Source: Bacillus sp. V3-13 (GTDB lineage: Bacteria > Bacillota > Bacilli > Bacillales > Cytobacillaceae). From it: a stretch of DNA of 64,000 nt. Under the pieces are notes generated by a model. That model worked only from the letters and a program-made list of their open reading frames with translations. It did no database searches and was not told where the DNA came from. Each line of letters opens with the position of its first letter. Within the stretch, counting starts at the first letter, position 1. Positions 33,892 to 43,205 of this stretch are shown one piece after another. The position numbers and the translations under genes are program-made. The stretch lies in NCBI RefSeq assembly GCF_002860165.1, contig NZ_PGUZ01000044.1, positions 1 through 64,000 of the forward strand, in the 5' to 3' direction.

Positions 33892-35751
33892 ATGATGAAA
33901 AAAAGAAAAATAGTTGCTCCATTATTGAGTTTAGCTGTTTTATTTCCATCAGCCTCAAATGTATTTGCTCACCCTAACAAACCTGTTGCAGTACAAAAGG
34001 TGGAGTTTGTTGGAATGGAAGCTCCTGATACTGATCAAGAACGTTCAACGATGTACAGCGACGCATCTGTTCTCGTTACTTACAAAAATGGTGCTCAAAA
34101 GACTCTCCCGCTCGAATATAAATCATTGTTCCGGCCTGGAGAAATCATTAACGGCAAAACAGCAGGTGCAGCCTATGACGTAAACGGAAAGATGATTATG
34201 AGCCCGGAAGGTAAACCATATGTATCTACTTCACCAGACAGCAATACCCTCCTTAAAGTAAATGGAAAGTTATACTTGGTCAACCACTATGAAGGTATGC
34301 CATCAAATAATATCGGAAACATGCCCAAATCGATGGTTTTAAATACGGTTGAACAAAATAGGAAAACCGGAGAACTGACCGTAACAGATATGAAACCGAT
34401 TGATTTTTCTGCTGACGGCGGAATTTGGACGCCTTGTGCCGGATCCCTGTCTCCATGGAACACCCATTTGGGCAGCGAAGAATATGAACCGGATGCAAGA
34501 GCCCACGAAGCAAATCCTGAAAAATCTTCGGTTACTCAATTTGCCCGTAATTATTATCAAGATAATACAATTATTGGAAACCCATACCTCTACGGTCACC
34601 TACCAGAGGTAAAAGTTAATCCAAACGGAACAGCGAAAGCCGTTAAACATTATAGTATGGGACGCCTTTCGTTCGAAAATGTAAAAGTGGCACCGGATAA
34701 CCGTACGGTTTACTATGGCGATGACGGCGCATATACAATGTCATTTATGTATGTCGCAGACAAAGAACGAAATTTATCTTCAGGCACGCTGTATGCGGCA
34801 AAATGGATTCAAACAGGTGAACAAAACGGTGGTTCTGCTGATTTACAATGGATCAAATTAGGCCATGCAACCGACGCAGAAATCAAAAAATTAGCTCAAA
34901 CAGTCAAGTTCAGCGACATCTTTGAAACCACTACCGATGTGGCCAACGCCAAAGCAAATGGATTTACAAGGGTGAAAGCTGGCGGAAGAGATGAATGGTT
35001 AAAATTAAAGCCCGGCATGGAAAAAGCAGCTGCATTTTTGGAATCCCGCCGTTATGGTGCGCTGTTAGGAGCAACCTCGGAATTTAACAAAATGGAAACA
35101 GTCGAACTTAACAAGGCCGATAACAAGATGTACATGACTATGTCAACAATCGCCGGTGGAATGACAGCCAACCCGAATGATCCTGTCGATGATATTCATG
35201 TTTCTAAAATCAATGCCGGCGGAATTTATGAGATGTCGTTGGCCAGAGGCCAAAAGGATCGCGATGGCAATAAGATTAACAGCAAATATGTAGCAAATAA
35301 AATCACCGGATTAGTACTGGGAGAAGATCTTCCTGCCAAGGATGCCGCCGGAAATTCAGCAAATCCTGAAAAAATTGCAAATCCTGACAATATTGTTTTC
35401 TCTGAAAAAATGAGAACATTATTTATTGCCGAAGATAGCGGCATGCATCACAACAATTACGGATGGGCTTATAATGTTGATACCAAGAAGCTTTCCCGTG
35501 TTGTCTCCGCTCCTGATGGGGGAGAAGTTACAGGTATACAAGCGATTGATAACTTAAATGGATTTGCGTACCTGATGGTCGGTTCACAAAATCCAGGAAA
35601 TGTAGGTTATTTATCAGGCTTACCTTCCGTTGCAGGGAATGGAGACGATGATAGAGACGATGACGATGACAGAGATGATGATTACGGTGATAGAGATGAC
35701 GACGATGATAATGATAATAACAATGACCAAAATGGGAACAATGATGACTAA
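33892..35751 (+). CDS. PhoX-like (DUF839) secreted alkaline phosphatase family protein
   Basis: Encodes 619 aa with GGAGG before a double ATG (the second ATG is equally possible). A signal peptide ends near NVFAHP. The body carries DUF839/PhoX features such as GGIWTPCAGSLSPWNTHLGSEEYEPDA and YYGDDGAYTMSFMYVAD. PhoX enzymes are Ca/Fe-dependent phosphatases exported under phosphate starvation. The last ~40 residues are almost only Asp, Arg and Asn, a strongly acidic tail that could bind calcium or cell-wall cations. A PsiE-like gene follows, which fits a phosphate-stress role. Confidence 0.85.
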   Translation: MMKKRKIVAPLLSLAVLFPSASNVFAHPNKPVAVQKVEFVGMEAPDTDQERSTMYSDASVLVTYKNGAQKTLPLEYKSLFRPGEIINGKTAGAAYDVNGKMIMSPEGKPYVSTSPDSNTLLKVNGKLYLVNHYEGMPSNNIGNMPKSMVLNTVEQNRKTGELTVTDMKPIDFSADGGIWTPCAGSLSPWNTHLGSEEYEPDARAHEANPEKSSVTQFARNYYQDNTIIGNPYLYGHLPEVKVNPNGTAKAVKHYSMGRLSFENVKVAPDNRTVYYGDDGAYTMSFMYVADKERNLSSGTLYAAKWIQTGEQNGGSADLQWIKLGHATDAEIKKLAQTVKFSDIFETTTDVANAKANGFTRVKAGGRDEWLKLKPGMEKAAAFLESRRYGALLGATSEFNKMETVELNKADNKMYMTMSTIAGGMTANPNDPVDDIHVSKINAGGIYEMSLARGQKDRDGNKINSKYVANKITGLVLGEDLPAKDAAGNSANPEKIANPDNIVFSEKMRTLFIAEDSGMHHNNYGWAYNVDTKKLSRVVSAPDGGEVTGIQAIDNLNGFAYLMVGSQNPGNVGYLSGLPSVAGNGDDDRDDDDDRDDDYGDRDDDDDNDNNNDQNGNNDD

Positions 35752-35770
35752 GACGATAACAAATAACAAG

Positions 35771-35806
35771 AAAAGGATCGTTGGATAGTATCCAACGATC
35801 CTTTTC
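35771..35806 (+). terminator. rho-independent terminator after the PhoX-like gene
   Basis: AAAAGGATCGTTGGATA pairs with TATCCAACGATCCTTTT, a perfect long stem with a T tail. Confidence 0.92.
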
Positions 35807-35967
35807 TTTGATAATATTAATTATTCAATCAACACAAAATAAAACCCTTTATCTCACGAATATAACCCAGTGAATGAAAATGATTTAAATCAGTTAATAC
35901 TGATACTAGTGCGGGATAGGGTTTATTCGTTCTTTTTAAAAAAACATACGATCTTGGAGGGTAAACG

Positions 35968-36390
35968 GTGAGTCAACAAAATAAAAACAATTGGCAGGAC
36001 CTCAGAATTAGCCTGCTTCAATTTGCCTTAAATATAGCATTAATTTTACTCGCCATTAGTTTATGCGCTTTGCTTGGAAAGGAAATTATCTTTTTCATTC
36101 AAGTTTCTATTTTTAATCCAGAGCTTAAGATTCATTATGAACTTCTCGAACGCATCTTGAACTTTTTTTTATACTTCGAATTCATTGCCATGATTGTTAA
36201 ATATTTTAAAGAAGATTACCACTTTCCAATTCGGTATTTTCTTTATATTGGAATTACCGCGATGATACGCTTAATTATTGTCTATCATGAAAATCCCGTT
36301 AATACGCTTTTGTACTCTTTTTCCATCCTGGTGTTAATTATCAGTTTTTATATTATGAATTCTTCGACGGCGAGAAAGGGAAAATTATAA
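35968..36390 (+). CDS. PsiE-like phosphate-starvation membrane protein
   Basis: Encodes 140 aa from GTG at 35968 with GGAGGG upstream. Four membrane helices are visible. The pattern YFEFIAMIVKYFKEDYHFPIRYFLYIGITA and AMIRLIIVYH is that of PsiE, a small inner-membrane protein induced by phosphate starvation in enterics, of unknown mechanism. It follows the PhoX-like gene but has a terminator between, so it has its own promoter. Confidence 0.85.
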   Translation: MSQQNKNNWQDLRISLLQFALNIALILLAISLCALLGKEIIFFIQVSIFNPELKIHYELLERILNFFLYFEFIAMIVKYFKEDYHFPIRYFLYIGITAMIRLIIVYHENPVNTLLYSFSILVLIISFYIMNSSTARKGKL

Positions 36391-36410
36391 TTTTTGATAC
36401 TAATTAAAAA

Positions 36411-36425
36411 CCCGGCGTGAACCGG
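36411..36425 (+). terminator. terminator after the PsiE-like gene
   Basis: CCCGG and CCGGG with a CGTGAA loop, with A-rich upstream and TTCTT downstream sequence; probably shared with the convergent small gene. Confidence 0.6.
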
Positions 36426-36435
36426 GCTTCTTGCA

Positions 36436-36585
36436 TTAATGTTCGTTTCCTCCAGTGTGAGGAGATGGAGGTTCCTCAATGGGTACATGTTGTGGCGGCT
36501 CCGGGTAATTCCGCTTCTCCGGGTCTTCGGGACCGGTGAAATCACCTCTTTGATTTGTATATTTCCGTTCAATTCTTTTTGGCAT
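36436..36585 (-). CDS. small Pro/Glu-rich protein of unknown function
   Basis: Encodes 49 aa. The ATG at 36585 follows AAAGGGGGTG, a very strong ribosome site; the frame opens at 36624 without one. The sequence starts MPKRIERKYTNQRGDF and continues with Pro, Glu and His residues, probably unstructured and without a signal peptide. No family recognised. The strong ribosome site and compact placement make it likely to be real. Confidence 0.65.
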   Translation of the reverse strand: MPKRIERKYTNQRGDFTGPEDPEKRNYPEPPQHVPIEEPPSPHTGGNEH

Positions 36586-36851
36586 GGTTTTCACCCCCTT
36601 TTTATAGGATGGATGAAATTTCACGCCTCATAACAGGTAATTTCTAATTATGGAACCAACGAGATCAATAACCAGTTGATAAAGATCGATGATGATAATA
36701 ATCCGAGAAGGTGAAAAATAAGCTCTAAAAAGCCCTTTTTGGAGAAATTAGAGCAAATTCGATCGAATAATCGGAATTGACATTACAAATAATTACAATT
36801 TCGACTGTTTATTTCCAAAATATTACTTATTTGAGAGTCGACTCAGAATAA

Positions 36852-36941
36852 TTAAGCGGAAAACGAATGGATTTAAGCGAAAATTGCCTTGATTTAAGCG
36901 AAAAAATCAAGAATTAAGCGAAAACCAGCTTTATTTAAGCG
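36852..36941 (+). repeat. five TTAAGCG(A)AAA direct repeats at a 20-21 bp period
   Basis: TTAAGCG begins at 36852, 36873, 36894, 36914 and 36935, each followed by AAA (GAAA in the first). The spacings are 21, 21, 20 and 21 bases, two turns of the DNA helix, so every copy faces the same side. The spacer sequences differ. The repeat lies in an intergenic region. Confidence 0.85.
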
Positions 36942-37146
36942 AAACCATTATATGTATCGATCAGACCATATTTCAAGTACTGTTATGTGAATGTCTTGAA
37001 AAAAGGGACCTAACTTTAAGGCTCCTTTTTATTTCCACAGATTCTATAGGCTCCATTAATTCTAACAGATTACCCATTTATAGAACTAACTAAGATCATA
37101 AAAATTTTCAAATTGATAAATGAGAAAAGAATAATTAAAATGATAA

Positions 37147-37177
37147 TTGACTCTCACGTTACGTGATACTTTATAGT
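37147..37177 (+). promoter_or_regulatory. MerR-type promoter with 19-bp spacer and operator
   Basis: TTGACT (37147) and TATAGT (37172) are separated by 19 bases. The spacer contains the dyad CTCACGTTACGTGA. Over-long spacers holding an inverted repeat are the hallmark of MerR-family promoters, and the regulator gene starts 25 bases downstream. Autoregulation is implied. Confidence 0.85.
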
Positions 37178-37201
37178 GATGATTGAAGGGAGATCAATAC
37201 G

Positions 37202-37948
37202 ATGGCAATGCGGGTAAAAGAAGTTGCAGATTTGGTTGGCATCAGCGTGCGCACACTGCATCATTATGATGAAATTGGTTTGTTAACGCCTGCGGAGACA
37301 ACTGAGGCAGGCTACCGCCTTTACTCCGATGATAATCTCCAAATGCTGCAACAAATTTTATTTTTTAAGGAACTCGGTTTCCCTTTAAAGAAAATTAAAG
37401 ACATTATCAATAGTCCGTCATTTGACCGACAAGAAGCGCTGGAGTTACATCGAAAAATGTTGCTTGAGAAACGGGATCGGCTGAATAAAATGATTGCGAC
37501 GATTGATAAAACCATTCAACACTCGAAAGGAGAGATCCAAATGACAAACGAGGAAAAATTTGAAGGCTTTGACTTTAGTCATAATCCGTATGAACAAGAA
37601 GCACGTGAACGCTGGGGAGACGCGGCGGTCGACAATGCAAACGCCAAACTGGGGAACATCTCAAAAGCTGAACAAGAAGCAATGTCGCAAAACATGTCTG
37701 CGATTTATACGAAGCTTGCAGCCCTTCGCAACGAATCACCTGCATCAGAGGAATCGCAAGCAGCGATTAAAGAATGGTATGATTTGTTGAATAAGATTGG
37801 AAATTACTCACTTGATGCTTTCAAGGGACTCGGGCAATTGTACGTTGATGATGAACGCTTTACGAAAAGTATCGATAAATTTGGTGAAGGCTTAGCGCAG
37901 TTTATGCGAGACGCGATGGCAGTCTATGCGGATAAAAACAGAAAATGA
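37202..37948 (+). CDS. MerR-family regulator with TipA-like ligand domain
   Basis: Encodes 248 aa. The winged helix (VKEVADLVGISVRTLHHYDEIGLLTPAETTEAGYRLY) and the dimerisation coiled coil occupy residues 1-110. The C-terminal part (EGFDFSHNPYEQEARERWGDAAV through NKIGNYSLDAFKGLGQLYVDDERFT) is a TipAS domain that binds antibiotics or other multi-ring molecules. Proteins like TipAL and Mta activate their own gene and drug-resistance genes. No efflux gene is adjacent here; the next gene encodes an MBL hydrolase. Confidence 0.93.
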   Translation: MAMRVKEVADLVGISVRTLHHYDEIGLLTPAETTEAGYRLYSDDNLQMLQQILFFKELGFPLKKIKDIINSPSFDRQEALELHRKMLLEKRDRLNKMIATIDKTIQHSKGEIQMTNEEKFEGFDFSHNPYEQEARERWGDAAVDNANAKLGNISKAEQEAMSQNMSAIYTKLAALRNESPASEESQAAIKEWYDLLNKIGNYSLDAFKGLGQLYVDDERFTKSIDKFGEGLAQFMRDAMAVYADKNRK

Positions 37949-38095
37949 TCCAACAATGCAGGGCATTGCCCTGCATTTATTTATGCCTCTTGCTTCTCCT
38001 CCATGTTTCATAGATGTCTCCAGATTAGCGTTAGAATACATCCTGGTTTAGAGCAAAGACTATACAGGTAAAGAATAACAAGGAGGCGATCATCT

Positions 38096-38941
38096 ATGGA
38101 TATGCAGCGCAGTTCTTCCACCGATAAATTTATCCCGATGAGTTCAATTACTCATGGAGTCGGCAAAGAGATAGCTGCTGATATTTTCAGTTATACAGTC
38201 CAAATCGTAAATGTATGTTTCATTGGTACTCCAGGTGAAAGTGATAATTGGGTTCTTATTGATGCTGGCATGCCACGATCGGCAAACATGATTATTTCAA
38301 AAGCGGAAGATCGGTTTGGCGCAGGCGCCCGTCCGAAAGCCATTGTTCTCACACATGCGCATTTTGATCATATCGGCGCCATTGTGGATTTGGTTGAAAA
38401 ATGGAATGTTCCGGTCTATGCTCACCAGCTGGAGCTTCCATACTTAACCGGGAAAAAGAATTACCCGGAACCTGATGGGACTGTTGAAGGTGGCCTAATC
38501 GCAAAAATATCGCCATTTTTCCCAAACGAAGCGATTGATTTAGGTATTCATGTTCATGCCCTCCCAAACGATGGATCTATCCCGGAAATGCCAGGCTGGC
38601 GCTGGATCCACACGCCGGGGCATTCAGAAGGGCATATTTCATTATTCCGGGATTCTGACCGGGCTCTAATTGCAGGTGACGCTTTCGTTACCGTTAAACA
38701 GGAAGACCTCTATGACGTACTAACCCAGGATCTTGAAATGCATGGGCCGCCCCGGTATTTAACCACCGACTGGCAGGCTGCCTGGAAGTCGGTAAAACAG
38801 CTCGAAGCATTAAATCCGAAATTAGCTGTTACAGGGCACGGGCTTCCCGTCTCAGGTGAATGGCTGGCTGAAAACCTCGCAACACTTGCAAGAGATTTTG
38901 ATAAAATCGCCATCCCTGACCATGGAAGATATACTGATTAA
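38096..38941 (+). CDS. metallo-beta-lactamase-fold hydrolase
   Basis: Encodes 281 aa with CAAGGAGGCG before the ATG. The zinc motif LTHAHFDHIGA, the later HTPGHSEGHIS and the GDAF and TGHG motifs are all intact, so two metal ions should bind. The first ~40 residues lack a signal peptide, so it is cytoplasmic. Family members hydrolyse thioesters, lactones or other small molecules; the substrate cannot be assigned. Confidence 0.9.
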   Translation: MDMQRSSSTDKFIPMSSITHGVGKEIAADIFSYTVQIVNVCFIGTPGESDNWVLIDAGMPRSANMIISKAEDRFGAGARPKAIVLTHAHFDHIGAIVDLVEKWNVPVYAHQLELPYLTGKKNYPEPDGTVEGGLIAKISPFFPNEAIDLGIHVHALPNDGSIPEMPGWRWIHTPGHSEGHISLFRDSDRALIAGDAFVTVKQEDLYDVLTQDLEMHGPPRYLTTDWQAAWKSVKQLEALNPKLAVTGHGLPVSGEWLAENLATLARDFDKIAIPDHGRYTD

Positions 38942-39299
38942 ATTTGTCCCATAGAAAAGACACCTATTTTTATCAAATAGATGTCTTTTTTTATCTCATC
39001 ATAAAAAGAGTTGCCGCAACCCCGAATTGTGCGGCTTCTGTCTATACTCAAACCAAGTAAAAATGTACCATTATCAATAAAAAATTTATGCTAACTTTAG
39101 TAACCATTTTATCAACACACCCTATCTAAAATAGAATATTGTGTATTCTCGTTACAATTTAAAGTTAACATAAATCTATTAAACTAATGTTAATGCAGCA
39201 TAAATATTTCGTTAACATAACACTTTTCTATAAATTATGACTATATTATTATAGATTTCAGCAAGCAGATTATTACTATTCGCTTTCGAGTCACGCCGG
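38942..39299. other. AT-rich intergenic region
   Basis: Apart from the terminator at its start, it contains several GTTAAC/TTAACAT motifs (39173, 39189 and 39213) without a clear arrangement. No gene is seen. Confidence 0.5.
38955..38992 (+). terminator. terminator after the MBL hydrolase gene
   Basis: AAAAGACA and TGTCTTTTTTT flank an AT-rich imperfect stem. Confidence 0.65.
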
Positions 39300-39806
39300 T
39301 CAGTCGTCTTTTCTTATTTGGATATCATCTGTGATTTTATCATCGTGCTCGTTTTTCAAAGAAAGCACGGCGGCCTTTCCGTCACTCGGAGAACCATCAG
39401 AAAAATACATTGGAAACAAGGAAAAAAACAAAACATAAAAGGAAAAGTATATAAATTGGTCCCACAAAACTGAATCCTCTAAATGACCTGAATAAATTAG
39501 CCCATTAACGATTATGATACTTGTAAAATTAAAAATTGAGCCACCGAGATATATTAGCGTATTCGTTACACGATTATCATAGCGTAACGATTTAAATTCA
39601 CAGGCTCCGTTCCAAAAATAATATTTCCTCACTTCAATTCTCCAAAAGGAAAACAAGTGTGTTCCACAGCCGATGACAATTTTCTTTTCAGTCCCTCCAA
39701 AAATAGACACAAAAAAAATATGGCCACTCAAATGGATAAAGGTAACAACCGGGAGAATTAAGAAAAACGAAACGAGAAATTTCAGCACCTCGAATATACT
39801 AAGCAT
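39300..39806 (-). CDS. membrane protein resembling an M50 (site-2) protease that lost its catalytic Glu
   Basis: Encodes 168 aa with AAGGAGG before the ATG. Membrane helix 1 contains FIHLSGHIFF at the position where site-2 proteases carry HExGH; the histidines remain but the glutamate is Leu. A second motif near the C-terminus, SDGSPSDGKAAV, resembles the NPDGG motif with its Asp kept. Three further helices are visible. It is either a pseudoprotease or an unrelated fold with a chance motif. No operon partner. Confidence 0.55.
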   Translation of the reverse strand: MLSIFEVLKFLVSFFLILPVVTFIHLSGHIFFVSIFGGTEKKIVIGCGTHLFSFWRIEVRKYYFWNGACEFKSLRYDNRVTNTLIYLGGSIFNFTSIIIVNGLIYSGHLEDSVLWDQFIYFSFYVLFFSLFPMYFSDGSPSDGKAAVLSLKNEHDDKITDDIQIRKDD

Positions 39807-40230
39807 GGAAAAATTCCTCCTTTAAAAACACGCATGGTTGCTGGTCTTTTATTAAAGGATGCTATTTTGATACCCGGGATGAATCAATTATAACTAGTAA
39901 TATTTCTCAAACCTTGAGTCTTATTTTTTGAAAATTAAAACAATTATCAATGAGCCTTATCGGTTGAATCGTGCATTTCATTAATGTTAAGGTTGTCTTG
40001 TTGGCTTTTAATCCCAAGTGTACTGCTTTATCTGCTATTTCCCCGCAATGAATCCATTTGCTTATTTGTTCACCAGTTGAACAAGACTGCTGATTAAACA
40101 CATATAGATATATGCAGATAGCCTTCTCTCAGGAATAAAACATTCCACTATAACCAATCATGTAATCAATAACCCAGGTTAATTTTTAATCGATATATGT
40201 ATACCGGGTAAATAGAAACGGAGGATACGA
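39807..40230. other. intergenic region upstream of opuAA
   Basis: No credible gene; the minus frame at 39907-40101 lacks a ribosome site and family features. The opu promoter should lie within the last ~100 bases, but I cannot fix its -10 and -35 boxes with confidence. Confidence 0.5.
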
Positions 40231-41436
40231 ATGAAACCTAACGTAGAAGTAAGGGATGTTTCGAAGATTTTTGGGAAATCCCCAAAGGCTGCGATCGACC
40301 TTTTAAACAAGGGTTTTTCTAAAAAGGAAATCTTACAAAAGACAGGCCAAACTGTCGGGGTAAATAAGGCGAATTTTGAGATCTATCCCGGAGAAATTTT
40401 TGTGATAATGGGATTGTCGGGGAGCGGGAAGTCGACATTAATCAGGATGTTTAACCGCTTAATCACACCGACTTCAGGTGAAATTCTGATTGACGGCGAG
40501 GACATTTTGAAGATGAACGCCGAGCGGTTACGGCAGACGAGAAGAGAGAAGATCAGTATGGTCTTTCAAAATTTTGCTCTTTTTCCTCACAAGACGATTC
40601 TCGAAAATACCGAATACGGGCTGGAAATTCAAAAAGTACCAGCGGCAGAACGGGCGGAAAAAGCATTAAAAGCTCTGGAAGTCGTCGGATTAAAAGGCTA
40701 TGAGCACCAGTATCCCGCACAGCTTAGCGGCGGAATGCAGCAGCGCGTTGGATTAGCAAGGGCGCTTGCCAACGACCCGGAGATTCTGCTCATGGACGAA
40801 GCCTTCAGTGCCCTCGACCCGTTAATTCGCCGCGATATGCAGGATGAGCTTTTAGAACTGCAGGAAAATCTGAATAAAACGATTATATTTATTACCCATG
40901 ATTTAGACGAAGCGTTAAGAATCGGTGATCGAATTGCCTTGATGAAAGACGGAAGTATCATTCAATTGGGTACTCCGGAAGAGATTATGATGAATCCGGC
41001 CAATGAATATGTAGAGCGATTTGTGGAAGATGTCGATTTATCAAATGTGCTCACCGCTGCACATGTAATGAAAAGAGCGGAAAGAATTTCGGTCGACAGA
41101 GGCCCCCGGGTTGCTCTGCAAATTATGAAGGAGCAAGGCTACTCAAGTATTTTCGTCGTCGATAGAAAGAAAAAATTGTTGGGGGCTATTACGGCTGAAC
41201 AAGCTACACAGGCAATTAAAGAAAGCCTAACCATTCAGGATGTGATGACGAAGAATGTACCCTCAGTAGATGAAAATGTGATCATTTCTGAAATATTGGA
41301 TCAGATCGCAACCTCAAGTTTACCTCTTGCGGTTGTAGATCATGAAAACAAATTAAAAGGAACCATCATTCGTGGCAGTGTCATTGGTGCACTTGCCGGT
41401 AATAGAGATTTCTTAAATGATATGGGAAGTGATTAA
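40231..41436 (+). CDS. opuAA: glycine betaine/proline ABC transporter ATP-binding protein
   Basis: Encodes 401 aa with GGAGG before the ATG. The start [21 protein letters not shown] is typical of OpuAA/ProV. Walker [10 protein letters not shown], signature [15 protein letters not shown] and Walker [15 protein letters not shown] are followed by a tandem CBS domain (residues ~285-400), which senses ionic strength or cyclic-di-AMP in relatives. It powers osmoprotectant import with the fused gene directly downstream (no gap). Confidence 0.95.
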   Translation: MKPNVEVRDVSKIFGKSPKAAIDLLNKGFSKKEILQKTGQTVGVNKANFEIYPGEIFVIMGLSGSGKSTLIRMFNRLITPTSGEILIDGEDILKMNAERLRQTRREKISMVFQNFALFPHKTILENTEYGLEIQKVPAAERAEKALKALEVVGLKGYEHQYPAQLSGGMQQRVGLARALANDPEILLMDEAFSALDPLIRRDMQDELLELQENLNKTIIFITHDLDEALRIGDRIALMKDGSIIQLGTPEEIMMNPANEYVERFVEDVDLSNVLTAAHVMKRAERISVDRGPRVALQIMKEQGYSSIFVVDRKKKLLGAITAEQATQAIKESLTIQDVMTKNVPSVDENVIISEILDQIATSSLPLAVVDHENKLKGTIIRGSVIGALAGNRDFLNDMGSD

Positions 41437-43167
41437 ATGAATATACCAAAAATACCTTTGGGATCATGGATTGACCGGCTTGTTGATTGGATAACGGCTA
41501 CCTTCGACGGGTTGTTTGACTTTTTAACAGAAGTCATCGAAGGGACACTGGCTATATTCATTAATGTGCTAAACACCGGTCCCTCAATTTTCTTAATACT
41601 AATCTTGACTTTTTTGGCATTATACACAAGCAGATGGGCACTTGGAGTTTTTACTTTGATCAGTTTGCTGCTTATTCAGAATCTCGGTTATTGGGACGCT
41701 ACTGTTGATACTCTGGCACTTGTCCTTTCCTCAGGACTGATAACGATTTTGATTGGGATACCAATTGGAATCTGGGTATCGCAAAGCGATACAGCAAAAA
41801 ACATCGTTACACCAATATTGGATTTTATGCAGACAATGCCAGCCTTCGTCTATTTAATTCCATCGATTTTATTTTTTGGAATTGGGATTGTGCCGGGTAT
41901 TATCGCATCGGTTATCTTTGCAGTTGCTCCCACGATCCGATTGACGAATTTAGGCATTCGTGAAGTTCCACAGGACTTGATCGAAGCCACGGAAGCATTT
42001 GGATCAACAACTGGCCAAAGGCTGTTGAAAGTTCAGCTTCCATTGGCTGCACCTACGATTCTTGCCGGTATAAATCAGAGTATAATGCTCTCCCTTTCAA
42101 TGGTTGTCATCGCTTCTTTAGTTGGAGCACCAGGACTGGGAGCAGAAGTATACCGGGCGGTGACCCAGATTCAAGTTGGTCAGGGTTTTGAAGCCGGATT
42201 ATCGATCGTCATGATCGCGATTATTTTAGACCGGATTTCACAAAACCTTAGAAAGCCGGCTTTTTCGCACATCATCAATCCGAAGATTGTATTCGGAGTC
42301 ACCGGGGCTGCTTTTTTAGTCATGTTTGCTTACTTTGGATTTTTAGAAGGAAATATGGATGAACAAGCCTCCGCTGACCATGCCGGGGCTCAAGTGGATT
42401 ATCAAATTACCGGTATTGACCCAGGATCGGGACTAATGAAAGCGACGGAAAAAGCCATGGAAGATTATAATTTACAAGATTGGACGCTTCGAGAAGGTTC
42501 TTCTGCGGCAATGACGGCGGAGTTAAAGAAAGCCTATGAAAATGAGGAACCGATTATCATTACAGGTTGGACGCCGCACTGGATGTTTCAGAAGTACGAT
42601 TTGAAATATCTGGATGATCCGAAAGGCTCTTACGGGGAAGGTGAATCGATCCATACGGTTGTAAGAAAAGGACTTGAAGAAGAGGCACCTGGAGCTTACC
42701 AAATACTTGACCAGTTTTATTGGAAACCTGGTGATATGGAAGAAGTTATGGTGGAGATTCAAGAAGGTGCTGACCCTAAAACGGCAGCTCAAAACTGGAT
42801 TGATTCCCATAGCGACGTAGTCCAGAGATGGATAGAAGGCACTCAGCAAGGCAATGGGCAAGAAATCATTATAGTCTATGTTGCCTGGGAATCAGAAATT
42901 GCAAGTACCAATGTGATCAGTGAAGTTTTAGAACAGCAGGGATATAACGTCAACATGAAACAGGTTGAAGCAGGCCCAATGTTTGCCGGAATTGCCGATG
43001 GAAGTGCTGACGCAATGGTTGCAGCATGGTTGCCAACCACCCACGCTGATTATTTTACACGTTATGAAGATGCTTTGGTTGATCTCGGAGCGAACCTGGA
43101 AGGAACCAGGCTGGGGTTAACCGTTCCAGAATACATGGAAATAGATTCAATCGACGATTTAAAGTAA
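41437..43167 (+). CDS. opuABC: glycine betaine ABC transporter permease fused to substrate-binding domain
   Basis: Encodes 576 aa. Residues ~1-300 form a ProW-like permease with the EATEAFGSTTGQRLLKVQLP coupling region. Residues ~320-576 are an OpuAC-type binding domain. Its halves are swapped relative to Bacillus subtilis OpuAC: the half with ITGWTPHWMFQKYDL comes first and the half with VYVAWESEIASTNVI comes last. That order and the fusion match Lactococcus OpuABC. It imports glycine betaine or related solutes under osmotic stress. It starts at the base after the opuAA stop codon. Confidence 0.93.
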   Translation: MNIPKIPLGSWIDRLVDWITATFDGLFDFLTEVIEGTLAIFINVLNTGPSIFLILILTFLALYTSRWALGVFTLISLLLIQNLGYWDATVDTLALVLSSGLITILIGIPIGIWVSQSDTAKNIVTPILDFMQTMPAFVYLIPSILFFGIGIVPGIIASVIFAVAPTIRLTNLGIREVPQDLIEATEAFGSTTGQRLLKVQLPLAAPTILAGINQSIMLSLSMVVIASLVGAPGLGAEVYRAVTQIQVGQGFEAGLSIVMIAIILDRISQNLRKPAFSHIINPKIVFGVTGAAFLVMFAYFGFLEGNMDEQASADHAGAQVDYQITGIDPGSGLMKATEKAMEDYNLQDWTLREGSSAAMTAELKKAYENEEPIIITGWTPHWMFQKYDLKYLDDPKGSYGEGESIHTVVRKGLEEEAPGAYQILDQFYWKPGDMEEVMVEIQEGADPKTAAQNWIDSHSDVVQRWIEGTQQGNGQEIIIVYVAWESEIASTNVISEVLEQQGYNVNMKQVEAGPMFAGIADGSADAMVAAWLPTTHADYFTRYEDALVDLGANLEGTRLGLTVPEYMEIDSIDDLK

Positions 43168-43175
43168 TGATAGAG

Positions 43176-43205
43176 AAGGTATCCTTTTAAAGGATGCCTT
43201 TTTTA
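43176..43205 (+). terminator. terminator of the opu operon
   Basis: AAGG(T)ATCCTTT pairs with AAAGGATGCCTT and ends in TTTTTT. Confidence 0.85.

Larger units (their letters stand above)
36586..37201. other. intergenic region with phased repeats and a promoter
   Basis: Contains five direct repeats at 36852-36941, a hairpin-like AAGGGACCTAACTTTAAGGCTCC stretch near 37003-37026 followed by T-rich sequence, and the MerR-type promoter at 37147-37177. No coding potential is visible. Confidence 0.6.

Noticed and set aside
36852-36941. CRISPR array
   Set aside because: The repeats are only 7-11 bases with ~10-base spacers, far below CRISPR sizes, and there are no cas genes.
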